DNA of 29,155 nucleotides from Actinomycetes bacterium (GCA_030597945.1 JAUVQW010000002.1:1-29155), one strand, 5' to 3'; positions 1 through 9,205 are shown, numbered from the stretch's first letter. Translations and numbers: made by a program. Notes: generated by a model from the letters alone, not told the origin.

Positions 1-40
1 CCCAAGCTGAGGGTTGCGGGTTCGATTCCCGTCATCCGCT
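1..40 (+). tRNA. tRNA-Gly(CCC), 3' half (cut by window start)
   Basis: The window opens inside the anticodon loop. Bases 1-3 read CCC followed by AA, then the anticodon-stem 3' strand (6-10), a five-base variable loop (11-15), the T stem GCGGG (16-20), the T loop TTCGATT (21-27), CCCGT (28-32), the acceptor 3' strand CATCCGC (33-39) and discriminator T (40). The discriminator T and the acceptor strand (partner would be GCGGATG) fit bacterial tRNA-Gly, and CCC in the anticodon position agrees. CCA is not encoded, as cga follows. The 5' half lies outside, so the anticodon call rests on loop alignment. Confidence 0.85.
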
Positions 41-98
41 CGAATCTTTTGTAAATCTATATGGACTTATCAATATATTTTGTATTATTAAAGAAGTC

Positions 99-141
99 CG
101 GTCGAACGACCGAAGTTAAGATCAAACGCACAAGGACCGGA
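99..141 (+). other. Leader with two competing hairpins before the GGDEF gene
   Basis: CGGTC-GAAC-GACCG (99-112) forms a compact hairpin. The same 5' arm, as TCCGGTC (97-103), can instead pair with GACCGGA (135-141). The two pairings exclude each other. The conserved core of the GEMM c-di-GMP riboswitch is not recognisable here. A regulatory role is inference only; chance is possible. Confidence 0.3.
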
Positions 142-173
142 AAAAAGAAGGCAGCATATTTTACGGAGTCCGT

Positions 174-1712
174 TTGCGCTGGTTGAAAATATCATTCGAA
201 CGTCAGTTTAAAATCTTATACATTCCGGCAGCGGCGGTGATCGCAACGTCATCGGTTCTTGCTGCAAACTACAGCATATTTCGAACTACCCTATTATTTG
301 TTGTGATCGCCATTATGGCTGTGATCCATTGGGATCTAAGAGATGGTGGAATGCTATCAAAGTTGGTCTATAAATTGGGTGGTTCATTTGAGCAGAGAAA
401 CTTGATAACTATCTCGGCCGCCTTCCTTTTGGTAACCTTGTTGTTGGCGCTGACGGAAAGCTTTAATTCACCTATCATACTTATTTACTGTATTCCTATT
501 ATCTACGCTTCTATAAGGGGAGGACACCGCTTAAGCATCCCCTTTGGTATGTCGCTGACGGCAACCACCTGGATATATTTTTACGTAAATAGTTTTATCA
601 GGGACGAAAAGATGGCGGAGATAAATTTGTACTTAGCGTTATTTGTCGGGATTTCAACTGCAACCGGTTTCATTGCTGTTCGATTAAGGCGGGCAGCCGT
701 CGATCTGAGTGCTCTTTATGAGACAGGAAGGTCTCTTAGCTCCACTCTCGATTCTGGTGAGATCCTTAAGCTTGCGATGAACATTATCCTAATGGATATC
801 AAACCCGATATCGCCGCAATATTTATTATGAAGGATAAGAATATATTAAAAATTAAAGAGAGCCACGGGTTTGAAGGCGATGTGAGCCAGTGGGAAGTAA
901 ATATTGGAAGGGGGCTGATCGGTAAGGCGGCCGAGCGATCTGAGTCGATACTTGTCTCAACAAAGAACCGTCGCTGGAGATTGAACTATGAGCCGGACGT
1001 AGATTCCAAGGTTGCTGTACCCATAATATTTAAGAAGAGCATTATCGGTATGCTTCTCGTGGGAAGGAAATACGATCACTCGATAAGTTTTGAGAATCTA
1101 AGGTTTCTGGAAGCGCTTGCCTCCCAGATGGCAATATCTCTTCAAAACGCCGAGCTTTACCAGAAGACCAAGGAATGGGCATCGCTTGACGGGATGACAG
1201 CGGTATATAATTTTCGTTATTTCTCCGAGAGGATCGAGATGGAATGGAACCGGGCAATACGTTACGAGAAACCGCTCTCGATGATAATGATAGATCTGGA
1301 TCATTTTAAGTCGATAAATGATACATACGGCCATGTGGGCGGCGATAAAGTCCTTCGGGACTTTGCCGGTCTTCTTAAAAAATATACAAGAGATACCGAT
1401 ATTGTCGCCAGGTACGGTGGGGAAGAATTTGTCGTTGTCCTTCCCGAGACCCATTATGATGACGCCTACATTGTAGCGGAAAAGCTTCGTTCAAGTACCG
1501 AGGATACCTCATTTAAGGTCGAGGACAGTGAGGAACCGATAAATATTACCATAAGCCTCGGTATTTCCAACTATCCGACGACCGCTTTTACAAAAGATGA
1601 TCTGATCTACCAATCTGATCAAGCACTCTATCAAGCAAAGGTTAAGAGAAACACGCTGTCGAGTCCCCTTGATCAAGAAACGACATTTGATCTCACTAAG
1701 GAATTCTCCTAA
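174..1712 (+). CDS. Membrane-anchored GAF-GGDEF diguanylate cyclase
   Basis: This protein probably makes cyclic di-GMP from two GTP at the membrane. About six hydrophobic segments lie between residues 14 and 170, followed by a GAF-type sensor region (about 180-325) and a GGDEF domain (about 335-495). The signature is GGEEF at 415-419. The metal/substrate motif (IDLDHFKSINDTYGH) is intact, so it should be active. An inhibitory I-site RDTD sits at 405-408, so product feedback is expected. The start is TTG with GGAG five bases upstream, and no ATG sits near the likely N-terminus. It stands alone between a tRNA and the heat-shock operon. The signals sensed by the membrane and GAF parts cannot be read from sequence. 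Confidence 0.9.
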   Translation: MRWLKISFERQFKILYIPAAAVIATSSVLAANYSIFRTTLLFVVIAIMAVIHWDLRDGGMLSKLVYKLGGSFEQRNLITISAAFLLVTLLLALTESFNSPIILIYCIPIIYASIRGGHRLSIPFGMSLTATTWIYFYVNSFIRDEKMAEINLYLALFVGISTATGFIAVRLRRAAVDLSALYETGRSLSSTLDSGEILKLAMNIILMDIKPDIAAIFIMKDKNILKIKESHGFEGDVSQWEVNIGRGLIGKAAERSESILVSTKNRRWRLNYEPDVDSKVAVPIIFKKSIIGMLLVGRKYDHSISFENLRFLEALASQMAISLQNAELYQKTKEWASLDGMTAVYNFRYFSERIEMEWNRAIRYEKPLSMIMIDLDHFKSINDTYGHVGGDKVLRDFAGLLKKYTRDTDIVARYGGEEFVVVLPETHYDDAYIVAEKLRSSTEDTSFKVEDSEEPINITISLGISNYPTTAFTKDDLIYQSDQALYQAKVKRNTLSSPLDQETTFDLTKEFS

Positions 1713-1882
1713 ATCCCATTTTCTCACTATATATTCTTTTATAAATCACCCACTTTCTCCTTGGCTCTAACGTTTTATTAGCAATGTCCAAATTTCGATA
1801 AGTTTTTGACGTTTTACCTGATAAGTGTTATTAGAATACTCATAAAGGGTACATATACGCTAGGTATTTGACCCTTAAAAAA

Positions 1883-1903
1883 CTTGACAACAATGGACTT
1901 AGA
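1883..1903 (+). promoter_or_regulatory. Candidate degenerate HAIR operator (HspR site)
   Basis: CTTGACA, seven bases, then ACTTAGA resembles the HspR-associated inverted repeat CTTGAGT-N7-ACTCAAG. The left half matches well and the right half poorly. It overlaps the -35 box exactly where a repressor would block polymerase, and hspR is in the operon it would control. The match is partial, and part of the left half is simply the -35 box. Confidence 0.45.
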
Positions 1904-1912
1904 TTTTATGAT
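1884..1912 (+). promoter_or_regulatory. Sigma-70 promoter of the dnaK operon
   Basis: TTGACA (1884-1889), a 17-base spacer and TATGAT (1907-1912) make a near-consensus housekeeping promoter 47 bases upstream of dnaK. It is the strongest promoter match seen in the window, which suits high basal chaperone expression controlled by a repressor. Confidence 0.85.
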
Positions 1913-1958
1913 AGGGAAAGACTAAATATAATTATAGATCAGGGAGAGTGAATATTAA

Positions 1959-3809
1959 ATGGCAAAAGCACTAGGTATTGATCTTGGAACGACGAATTCA
2001 TGTATGGCGGTATTGGAAGGGGGAGAGCCCACGGTCGTGGAAAACGCTGAGGGTGCAAGAACGACACCTTCGATAGTCGCCTTCTCCAAGACGGGCGAGA
2101 TCCTCGTTGGAGAAGTTGCTAAGCGTCAGGCGATAACGAATCCGGAGAGGACTATATCTTCGGTAAAAAGAGATATGGGTAGCGATAAGATCATTAAAAT
2201 CGATGATAAGGAGTATACCCCCCAGGAGATCTCGGCAAAGATACTTCAAAAACTAAAACGGGATGCTGAATCGAAACTCGGAGAGAAGATCGATAAGGCG
2301 GTTATCACTGTGCCAGCTTACTTCGACGATAGCCAACGGCACGCGACTAAGGATGCCGGGAAAATCGCCGGTCTGGAAGTATTGAGGATCATTAACGAAC
2401 CGACTGCGGCCGCTTTAGCCTACGGATTAGATAAAGAAAACGATCAGACGATATTAGTCTATGACTTGGGCGGCGGTACTTTTGACGTTTCTGTCCTCGA
2501 GATCGGTGAGGGCGTTTTTGAAGTAAAGGCTACTGAAGGCAATAACCATCTGGGTGGAGATGATTTTGACCAGAGGATCACGGATTGGATGGCTGATGAT
2601 TTCAAAGCAAAGAATGGTATAGACCTGCGTGAAGACAAAATGGCCCTTCAAAGATTAAAAGAAGCTGCAGAGAAAGCTAAGATCGAACTTTCCAGCACAC
2701 TATCTACAACGATAAACCTTCCGTTTATCACAGCGGATCAAAACGGCCCTAAACATCTGGAGATGACTCTTTCAAGGACGGAATTAGAAAAGCTGACAAA
2801 TGATTTGGTCGAAAAAACCAGGGTTCCCGTTGAGTCGGCGATGAAGGAGGGCGGCGTCTCAAAAGGCGAACTCGATCATATAATTTTGGTCGGCGGTACG
2901 ACGCGTATGCCGGCGGTTCAAGAACTTGTAAAGAGCTTAACTGGCAAAGAGCCTAATAAGGGCGTTAATCCGGATGAGGTGGTAGCTATTGGGGCCGCGA
3001 TACAGGCCGGTGTCTTAATAGGCGACGTTAAAGATATCCTGCTTCTTGACGTAACGCCCTTAACTCTAGGAATTGAAACAAAGGGCGGCATTTTTACTAA
3101 GCTGATCGAGAAAAATACGACCATTCCGACGAAGAAAAGCGAGACATTTACTACGGCTGATGATAGCCAGACCAGTGTCGATATCCATGTCCTTCAAGGG
3201 GAAAGGGAGATGTCTGCCGCTAATAAGACTCTAGGTAAGTTTCAATTGGTCGGCATACCGCCAGCTCCGCGAGGTGTACCCCAGATCGAAGTGGGATTCG
3301 ACATCGACGCCGATGGCATCGTCAACGTCTCGGCAAAGGATAAAGGGACAGGTCAGGAACAGAGCATTACTATTACAGCTTCCAGCGCTCTAAGCCAGGA
3401 CGAGATCGATAAAATGGTTAAGGAAGCGGAAGAACACGCGGCCGAAGACCATCGTAGGCACGAGGAGGCCGAGGCAAGAAATAATGCTGACAATCTGGTT
3501 TACCAGACGGAAAAATCGCTAGGCGATCTTGGAGATAAAATTCCCGATGATGATAAAGCTGGTATTGAAGAGAAGATAAACGAGGCAAAAGAGGTTCTAA
3601 AAGGTGATGACATCGAGAAGATCAAAAAGGCGACCGAAGAACTGACCCAAGCTTCAAACAAAATTGCCGAAATTGTATATCAGCAACAAAGTGCTGATCA
3701 GGCAGCTCAGGAAGGGGCAGCCGGAGAGGACCAGGCAACCGAAGAGCAGGCGGATGAAGGAGAAGTCATCGATGCAGAAGTAGTCGATGACGACAAAAAA
3801 TCTTCATAG
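1959..3809 (+). CDS. dnaK: Molecular chaperone DnaK (Hsp70)
   Basis: DnaK is a cytosolic ATP-driven chaperone that binds exposed hydrophobic peptides and works with DnaJ and GrpE. At 616 residues it has usual actinobacterial/firmicute length. Visible are the N-terminal phosphate loop (GIDLGTTNSC), the second phosphate motif (YDLGGGTFDVSVLEI), the adenosine motif (ILVGGTTRMPA), an interdomain linker reading DILLLDVTPLTLGIET, and an acidic tail with VIDAEVVDDD like other bacterial DnaKs. The proteobacterial-type insertion in the nucleotide-binding domain is absent. AGGGAG lies 12 bases before the ATG. It is the first gene of a dnaK-hsp20-grpE-dnaJ-hspR-clpB run and should be repressed by HspR. 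Confidence 0.98.
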   Translation: MAKALGIDLGTTNSCMAVLEGGEPTVVENAEGARTTPSIVAFSKTGEILVGEVAKRQAITNPERTISSVKRDMGSDKIIKIDDKEYTPQEISAKILQKLKRDAESKLGEKIDKAVITVPAYFDDSQRHATKDAGKIAGLEVLRIINEPTAAALAYGLDKENDQTILVYDLGGGTFDVSVLEIGEGVFEVKATEGNNHLGGDDFDQRITDWMADDFKAKNGIDLREDKMALQRLKEAAEKAKIELSSTLSTTINLPFITADQNGPKHLEMTLSRTELEKLTNDLVEKTRVPVESAMKEGGVSKGELDHIILVGGTTRMPAVQELVKSLTGKEPNKGVNPDEVVAIGAAIQAGVLIGDVKDILLLDVTPLTLGIETKGGIFTKLIEKNTTIPTKKSETFTTADDSQTSVDIHVLQGEREMSAANKTLGKFQLVGIPPAPRGVPQIEVGFDIDADGIVNVSAKDKGTGQEQSITITASSALSQDEIDKMVKEAEEHAAEDHRRHEEAEARNNADNLVYQTEKSLGDLGDKIPDDDKAGIEEKINEAKEVLKGDDIEKIKKATEELTQASNKIAEIVYQQQSADQAAQEGAAGEDQATEEQADEGEVIDAEVVDDDKKSS

Positions 3810-3883
3810 GGAAAGAATTTTAGGCGTTCTTATTGGGCCTAGAAAGAAAGAGTTAAAAAGAGAAAATTAGGGAGGTAATCAAT

Positions 3884-4339
3884 ATGGCAATCGTAAGATG
3901 GGATCCATTTAGAGATTTTTTAAGTCTTCAAAATGAAGTAGGAAGGGTTTTTGAGAAAACTTTTGGTCCGGGTGGTGAAAAAGGCACTAAAGGTTTTGCC
4001 TGGGCACCGGCGATAGATGCCTATGAGACTGATACCGATGTAATAGTAAAGGCAGACGTCCCTGAGGTAGAGGCGGACGATATCGATATTACTCTTTCAG
4101 AAGACTCTCTTACATTAAAAGGTGAGAGAAAATTTACAGAAGAGGTCGATGAAGATAACTACTATCGCCTGGAAAGACGATACGGGACTTTTCAGCGGTC
4201 CATCCCAATACCTGGTGCGATCAAGAGGGACAATATCAGTGCTGATTATAAAGACGGCGTACTCACGATCACTATTCCAAAAGCTGAAGAGAGTAGGCCT
4301 AAGCAGGTAAAAGTAAGGGTTGAGCGAGAAGATAAATAA
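3884..4339 (+). CDS. Small heat shock protein, Hsp20/alpha-crystallin family
   Basis: This is an ATP-independent holdase that keeps unfolding proteins soluble for DnaK/ClpB. The 151 residues open with the typical short N-terminal arm (IVRWDPFRDFLSLQNEV). The alpha-crystallin domain spans about 40-138 (AIDAYETDTDVIVKADVPEV through DGVLTITIPKAEE). A terminal VKV can serve as the IxI-like anchor for oligomer assembly. A strong AGGGAGG lies eight bases before the ATG. It sits between dnaK and grpE, 74 bases after dnaK with no strong terminator between, so it is probably co-transcribed with the HspR regulon. Confidence 0.95.
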   Translation: MAIVRWDPFRDFLSLQNEVGRVFEKTFGPGGEKGTKGFAWAPAIDAYETDTDVIVKADVPEVEADDIDITLSEDSLTLKGERKFTEEVDEDNYYRLERRYGTFQRSIPIPGAIKRDNISADYKDGVLTITIPKAEESRPKQVKVRVEREDK

Positions 4340-4435
4340 GATTGTTTATCTTTAAATTGAAATTGATAGGAGGCTCCGGGCGGATTTGATATTCACTCGG
4401 AGAGTGGCGAAGGATTGAACAAAAACGGGTGAAAT

Positions 4436-4993
4436 ATGAATAAGAAACCGGACGAGGCAAGAGATAATAAAAAAAATGAAGAACCAGTCGAAGAAGACTT
4501 GGTAAGCGATCTCTCCGACGATATCGAGCAAGAGCCCTCAGAGCCCATGAGTGATCTTGAGAAAGCTAGGACTGAGGCTAAAGAATATCTCGACAACCTT
4601 CAGAGGCTTCAAGCCGAGTTTGAGAATTTCAGGAAGAGGATGATAAGAGAGCAATCGGAGTATCTGAAAATGGCTTCTCAAGACTTGGTATCAAAACTTC
4701 TTCCGGTCTTGGATAATTTTGAACGGGCTATTCATCATAGGGAAGATGATGTCTCGGAAGATTATCATGCTGGAATAGAACTTCTTTACAATCAGATCTG
4801 TGATGTGCTGGGAAAAGAGGGTCTCAGCGTTATCGATCCTTTAGGAAAAGAATTTGATCCTAAAAAACATGAGGCAATGATGCAAGTAGAGAGCGATGAA
4901 CATGATGAAAATACTGTTGTTGAAGTTCTTGACAATGGTTATGAATTTAAAGGAAAAGTCATTCGGCCGGCCAAAGTAAAGGTGGTACGGTGA
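4436..4993 (+). CDS. grpE: Nucleotide exchange factor GrpE
   Basis: GrpE releases ADP from DnaK. Of 185 residues, the first 40 or so are acidic and probably disordered. A long helix follows (LEKARTEAKEYLDNLQRLQAEFENFRKRM, split here by eye), then the C-terminal beta domain with the family pattern around FDPKKHEAMMQVES and ending GKVIRPAKVKV. The upstream 96-base gap has only a weak Shine-Dalgarno (gggtga). Its stop overlaps an out-of-frame ATG, and dnaJ follows within four bases, so translation of the two is coupled. Confidence 0.96.
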   Translation: MNKKPDEARDNKKNEEPVEEDLVSDLSDDIEQEPSEPMSDLEKARTEAKEYLDNLQRLQAEFENFRKRMIREQSEYLKMASQDLVSKLLPVLDNFERAIHHREDDVSEDYHAGIELLYNQICDVLGKEGLSVIDPLGKEFDPKKHEAMMQVESDEHDENTVVEVLDNGYEFKGKVIRPAKVKVVR

Positions 4994-4996
4994 TGA

Positions 4997-6145
4997 GTGA
5001 TGGATGGAAATAAACTAAAAGATTTTTACGAAGTCCTAGGCGTAGGAAAAAACGCGAGCAAAAAGGAGATAAAAGATTCCTATCGAAAGCTCGCCAGAAA
5101 ATTCCACCCTGACGCCAACCCCGGAAATAAAGAAGCGGAAGATAAATTTAAAGAGATATCTCATGCTTACGATGTACTCGGTGATGATAAAAAGCGAAAA
5201 GAATATGATCAGCAGCGCGAGTTCATGAGTCAAGGCGGTTATAATTTCCAACAGGGCGGTGCCAATTTCGAGGATCTTTTTCGTGGGGGACAAGGAGCGG
5301 GCGGCGCGAGTTATGAGGATATTTTTGATCTGTTTGGCCAGGAGAGCAGAGGAGCGGCTAGGTCTCGGGCGGAGAAAGGGCAAGACCTATATTACAGTCT
5401 TAGGATAACATTTGATGAATCTTTAGAAGGCGTCGAAAGAAAGATCAAGATAGATCATAGCGTGACCTGCCCGACTTGCGGAGGCAGTGGCGCTAAAGCG
5501 GGAACATCGGCGCAGACCTGTCCGACTTGTGGAGGACAAGGGGTAGTCGCCACCGATCAGGGTATCTTCGGGCTGACACGCACCTGCCCCACATGCCATG
5601 GCCAGGGAAGTATTATCAAAGACGCATGCTCAACCTGTCATGGCGCCGGCAATATCCAAGAATCAAAGATGATCACCATTAGGGTGCCGGCTGGGGTAAA
5701 CAATGATTCAAAGGTAAAGTATAGGGCTTACGGTGAAGCGGGGAAAAATGGCGGACCGTCCGGGGACTTATACATAATCACAAAGGTCGATCCCCATCCG
5801 CTATTTAAGAAAAGAGGCAGCAATATCCACCTGGATCTTCCTGTTTCTTATACGGAAGCAGCTCTTGGTGCCGTGATCGACATACCGACTCCAAAGGGAG
5901 ACGTAAGTCTTAAAGTGCCACAGGGGACTCAGGACAGGACCACGCTTAGGGTCAAGGGAAAAGGGGCTCCCAAACTTCGCGGGGGAGCTATCGGTGACCT
6001 AATGGTCACGATCGATGTAAAGATACCTAAGAAACTCAGAGCTGACGAGAGAGATCTGCTTATAAAATTATCAGAAACCGAAAAAGATAATCCGAGATCG
6101 ACCTTTAATAAACTCACAAACAAAGCGGGGAAAAAGAGTAAATAG
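4997..6145 (+). CDS. dnaJ: Chaperone DnaJ (Hsp40), type I
   Basis: DnaJ delivers substrate to DnaK and stimulates its ATPase. Domains in order: J domain (about 8-75) with HPD at 37-39; a Gly/Phe-rich stretch (about 78-130); four CxxCxGxG zinc repeats (CPTCGGSG, CPTCGGQG, CPTCHGQG, CSTCHGAG); and the two C-terminal substrate-binding domains. The 382 residues are full length. Two starts are possible in frame, GTG at 4997 and ATG at 5000, differing by one residue; the ATG may be the one used. It sits four to seven bases after grpE. Confidence 0.97.
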   Translation: MMDGNKLKDFYEVLGVGKNASKKEIKDSYRKLARKFHPDANPGNKEAEDKFKEISHAYDVLGDDKKRKEYDQQREFMSQGGYNFQQGGANFEDLFRGGQGAGGASYEDIFDLFGQESRGAARSRAEKGQDLYYSLRITFDESLEGVERKIKIDHSVTCPTCGGSGAKAGTSAQTCPTCGGQGVVATDQGIFGLTRTCPTCHGQGSIIKDACSTCHGAGNIQESKMITIRVPAGVNNDSKVKYRAYGEAGKNGGPSGDLYIITKVDPHPLFKKRGSNIHLDLPVSYTEAALGAVIDIPTPKGDVSLKVPQGTQDRTTLRVKGKGAPKLRGGAIGDLMVTIDVKIPKKLRADERDLLIKLSETEKDNPRSTFNKLTNKAGKKSK

Positions 6146-6167
6146 GAAGGAATGGATATGAGGAAGA

Positions 6168-6584
6168 TTGATGGCCAAAAATAAAAAAGACCAGCCCGTC
6201 TATATGATAAGTATCGCAGCTAAGCTGGCCGGAATGCATCCTCAAACACTTAGGATATACGAGCGAAAGAAACTGGTAAGACCGGGAAGGACCGAAAAGA
6301 GTACCCGGCTATATTCTGATAGCAACATTGAGCAGTTGAAAGATATCCAGAGATTGACGCAAGAAGACGGCGTAAATTTAGCTGGTGTAAAGATAATCAT
6401 GGAGATGAAAAGAAAAGTCGAAAGATTAAATTTTGAATCTGACGAGTTAAAAAAATTAGCGGAAGAGAGAAGGGCAAAGCTAAAGGAAGAGATAGAGAAT
6501 GTACACAAGAGTTATAAGAGAGAGATAGTACTTGTGCCCAAGGGAGAGATCATAAAGATTAGAAAGCGGAGTAGTAGATCATGA
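6168..6584 (+). CDS. hspR: Heat shock repressor HspR (MerR family)
   Basis: HspR represses dnaK/clpB genes by binding HAIR operators, usually with DnaK as co-repressor, and is characteristic of Actinobacteria. The MerR winged-helix domain (about 13-80) reads MISIAAKLAGMHPQTLRIYE with the family's LVRPGRTEKSTRLYS wing. The rest is a basic coiled-coil ending in RKRSSRS. The start is TTG 6168 or, more likely, ATG 6171, with AGGAAG four bases before it. The stop overlaps the clpB start (ATGA), giving strict coupling of repressor and disaggregase. At 138 residues it is of usual size. Confidence 0.95.
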   Translation: MMAKNKKDQPVYMISIAAKLAGMHPQTLRIYERKKLVRPGRTEKSTRLYSDSNIEQLKDIQRLTQEDGVNLAGVKIIMEMKRKVERLNFESDELKKLAEERRAKLKEEIENVHKSYKREIVLVPKGEIIKIRKRSSRS

Positions 6585-9205
6585 ATGTAGAAAAATTGAC
6601 AATAAAGGTGCAGGAAGCACTGGCGGGAGCTCAAAAAAAAGCTCAGGAGCTTGGAAACGCCGAGGTATCTCCTGCTCATCTTCTGTCGGCTTTGACGGAT
6701 GACAAGGAAGGCATTGTTGTTTCGATCTTAAAGAAGCTTCAGGTAAGCCTTGATAGCGTTGAGGTGGCTATTAGTGATGTGTTGGATAAGAAGCCCAAGA
6801 TAAGCGGATCGGCGGCACTGCCTCAATTATCAAAAGGGTTTGCCGAAACGATGAATAACGCCCTTGCCTTAGCCGAAGAGATGAAGGATGAGTTTGTAAG
6901 CACCGAACATCTATTGATTGCGATTATCGATTATGGCGGTCCTGCCGGTGACGCGTTAAAAAAGGAAGGCGTCAATAAAGTTGACGTATTAAAAGCGTTA
7001 TCAGATCTTCGCGGCAGCCGGCGGGTAACGGATCAAAGTCCCGAGGAGAAATACCAATCGCTTGAGAGGTATGGCCGCGATTTGACCAGCCTTGCGAGAC
7101 AGAGCAAGTTAGATCCGGTGATCGGAAGAGATGACGAGATCAGAAGGGTTATCCAGGTATTATCGAGGAGAACAAAAAATAATCCGGTTTTAATCGGCGA
7201 GCCGGGTGTCGGTAAGACGGCGATCGTCGAGGGACTAGCGCAGCGGATAATAAGCGGCGATATTCCTGAAGGATTAAAGAATAAAAGGGTGATAGCGCTG
7301 GATATCGGAGCCTTAGTTGCCGGATCAAAGTATAGGGGAGAATTTGAAGATAGATTAAAGGCGGTCATAAAAGAGGTGATCGAAGGTGAAGGGGAGATAA
7401 TCCTATTCATCGACGAACTACACACTCTAGTCGGCGCCGGAGCGGCAGAAGGATCTGTCGACGCTTCCAACATGCTAAAGCCGGCTCTTGCAAGAGGAGA
7501 GCTACGGGCTATTGGTGCGACGACTCTCGATGAGTATAGGGAGAATATTGAGAAAGACGCGGCATTGGAACGGCGCTTCCAGCCGATCTACACAACCGAG
7601 CCCTCCGTACAGGATACGGTAGCGATCCTTCGCGGCTTAAAGGAACGTTATGAAATTCATCACGGAGTAAGGATCAAAGATTCGGCTTTAGTCGCGGCGG
7701 CGGAACTTTCAAATCGATATATTACCGATCGCTATCTTCCCGATAAGGCTATCGATCTGATAGATGAAGCCGCATCCAAACTACGTATCGAGATAGACTC
7801 GATGCCGATCGAGATAGATGAAGTCACCAGGAGGATCAAGCAACTTGAGATCGAGAAGACGGCTTTATCGAAAGAGAAGGATAAAGTCTCAAAAGAACGC
7901 CTCGATGGGATTAAGACGGAACTTGCCGATCTAAATGAAAAGACCGTGGGACTAAAAGCTCACTGGGAGAACGAGAAGGAAGCCATCCATAGAATCCGGG
8001 AACTTAAAGAAAATATCGAGCAGGCGAAGATAGGTGAAGAGAAAGCGGAGCGTGTGGGGGATCTTCAAGAAGCCGCTAAAATACGCTACGGCGATTTGCC
8101 GGACCTTCAAAAACAGTTGGAAGACGAGAACCATCGCCTCGAGGATTTGCAAGCTGATAAACAGATGTTAAAGGAAGAAGTAGATGACGAAGATGTTGCC
8201 CAAGTCGTTGCTAAGTGGACCGGCATCCCCGTTACCAGGTTGCTGGAGGGCGAGGTCTCAAAACTGGTTGAGATGGAAACGCGCCTAGCTAAACGGGTAA
8301 TCGGGCAAGATGAAGCGATAACAGGGGTCTCAAATGCCATCAGGCGCGCCAGGGCCGGGTTAGGTGATCCCAATCGCCCAATAGGGTCATTTATGTTTCT
8401 TGGTCCCACTGGAGTAGGAAAGACGGAACTTGCTAAAGCCCTAGCTGAAGATCTCTTCGACGATGAGAGAGCGATGACCCGGTTAGATATGAGCGAATAT
8501 ATGGAGAAGCACAGTGTGGCTAGATTGATAGGGGCGCCCCCCGGTTATATTGGTTTTGAAGAAGGTGGCCAATTGACTGAAGCTGTGCGCCGACGCCCGT
8601 ATGCCGTTATCTTATTTGACGAGATAGAAAAGGCCCATCCCGACGTCTTCAATCTTCTCCTTCAGGTTCTCGATGAAGGTCAGCTGACCGATGGTCACGG
8701 AAGAAAGGTTGATTTTCGAAACACAATAATCATAATGACATCAAATATCGGTAGCCAGTGGATTCAAGATTTTACAGATAAGGACACTAAAGAACTAAAA
8801 GATAAGATCGATGAGGCGTTAAAGATGCAGTTTCGCCCCGAGTTTCTAAATAGGATAGATGAGATAATCATTTTTAACAGCTTATCTATTGAGGAAATTG
8901 GAAAAATAGTGGATATCCAGATTAAGGATCTAAAACATCGGCTAAAGGAGCGCAAGATCTCCCTTCAGCTGAGTGAAGCCGTTAAGGAGCTTGTTGGCAT
9001 TGAGGGATTTGACCCTGTTTTTGGTGCAAGACCTTTGAAGAGGGTGATCCAAAAGAGGATCCAGGACAAGCTAGCACTTAAACTACTTGAAGGCGAGATC
9101 AGCGAGGGCGATAGTGTGAAGGTCGATGTCCTTAATAATGAGATAATCTTCGAGTCCGAGCCGGGATTTGGTGATAGCGCTGCTGACGGTGGTGCAAAAA
9201 ATTGA
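6581..9205 (+). CDS. clpB: ATP-dependent disaggregase ClpB (Hsp104 family)
   Basis: ClpB threads aggregated proteins through a hexameric ring together with DnaK. The 874 residues are full length: Clp N domain with two repeats (about 1-145), AAA+ 1 with Walker A GEPGVGKT at 206-213 and Walker B LFIDELHTL, the coiled-coil middle domain (about 410-525) that marks ClpB rather than ClpA/ClpC, and AAA+ 2 with Walker A GPTGVGKT at 608-615 and Walker B VILFDEIEKAH. There is no ClpP-binding tripeptide loop that I recognise. It ends the heat-shock operon and overlaps hspR by four bases. Confidence 0.98.
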   Translation: MNVEKLTIKVQEALAGAQKKAQELGNAEVSPAHLLSALTDDKEGIVVSILKKLQVSLDSVEVAISDVLDKKPKISGSAALPQLSKGFAETMNNALALAEEMKDEFVSTEHLLIAIIDYGGPAGDALKKEGVNKVDVLKALSDLRGSRRVTDQSPEEKYQSLERYGRDLTSLARQSKLDPVIGRDDEIRRVIQVLSRRTKNNPVLIGEPGVGKTAIVEGLAQRIISGDIPEGLKNKRVIALDIGALVAGSKYRGEFEDRLKAVIKEVIEGEGEIILFIDELHTLVGAGAAEGSVDASNMLKPALARGELRAIGATTLDEYRENIEKDAALERRFQPIYTTEPSVQDTVAILRGLKERYEIHHGVRIKDSALVAAAELSNRYITDRYLPDKAIDLIDEAASKLRIEIDSMPIEIDEVTRRIKQLEIEKTALSKEKDKVSKERLDGIKTELADLNEKTVGLKAHWENEKEAIHRIRELKENIEQAKIGEEKAERVGDLQEAAKIRYGDLPDLQKQLEDENHRLEDLQADKQMLKEEVDDEDVAQVVAKWTGIPVTRLLEGEVSKLVEMETRLAKRVIGQDEAITGVSNAIRRARAGLGDPNRPIGSFMFLGPTGVGKTELAKALAEDLFDDERAMTRLDMSEYMEKHSVARLIGAPPGYIGFEEGGQLTEAVRRRPYAVILFDEIEKAHPDVFNLLLQVLDEGQLTDGHGRKVDFRNTIIIMTSNIGSQWIQDFTDKDTKELKDKIDEALKMQFRPEFLNRIDEIIIFNSLSIEEIGKIVDIQIKDLKHRLKERKISLQLSEAVKELVGIEGFDPVFGARPLKRVIQKRIQDKLALKLLEGEISEGDSVKVDVLNNEIIFESEPGFGDSAADGGAKN

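Noticed and set aside
41..173. c-di-GMP (GEMM) riboswitch before the GGDEF gene
   Set aside because: ACGCACAAGGACC vaguely recalls the GEMM core, but the second conserved half and tetraloop-receptor pattern are absent.
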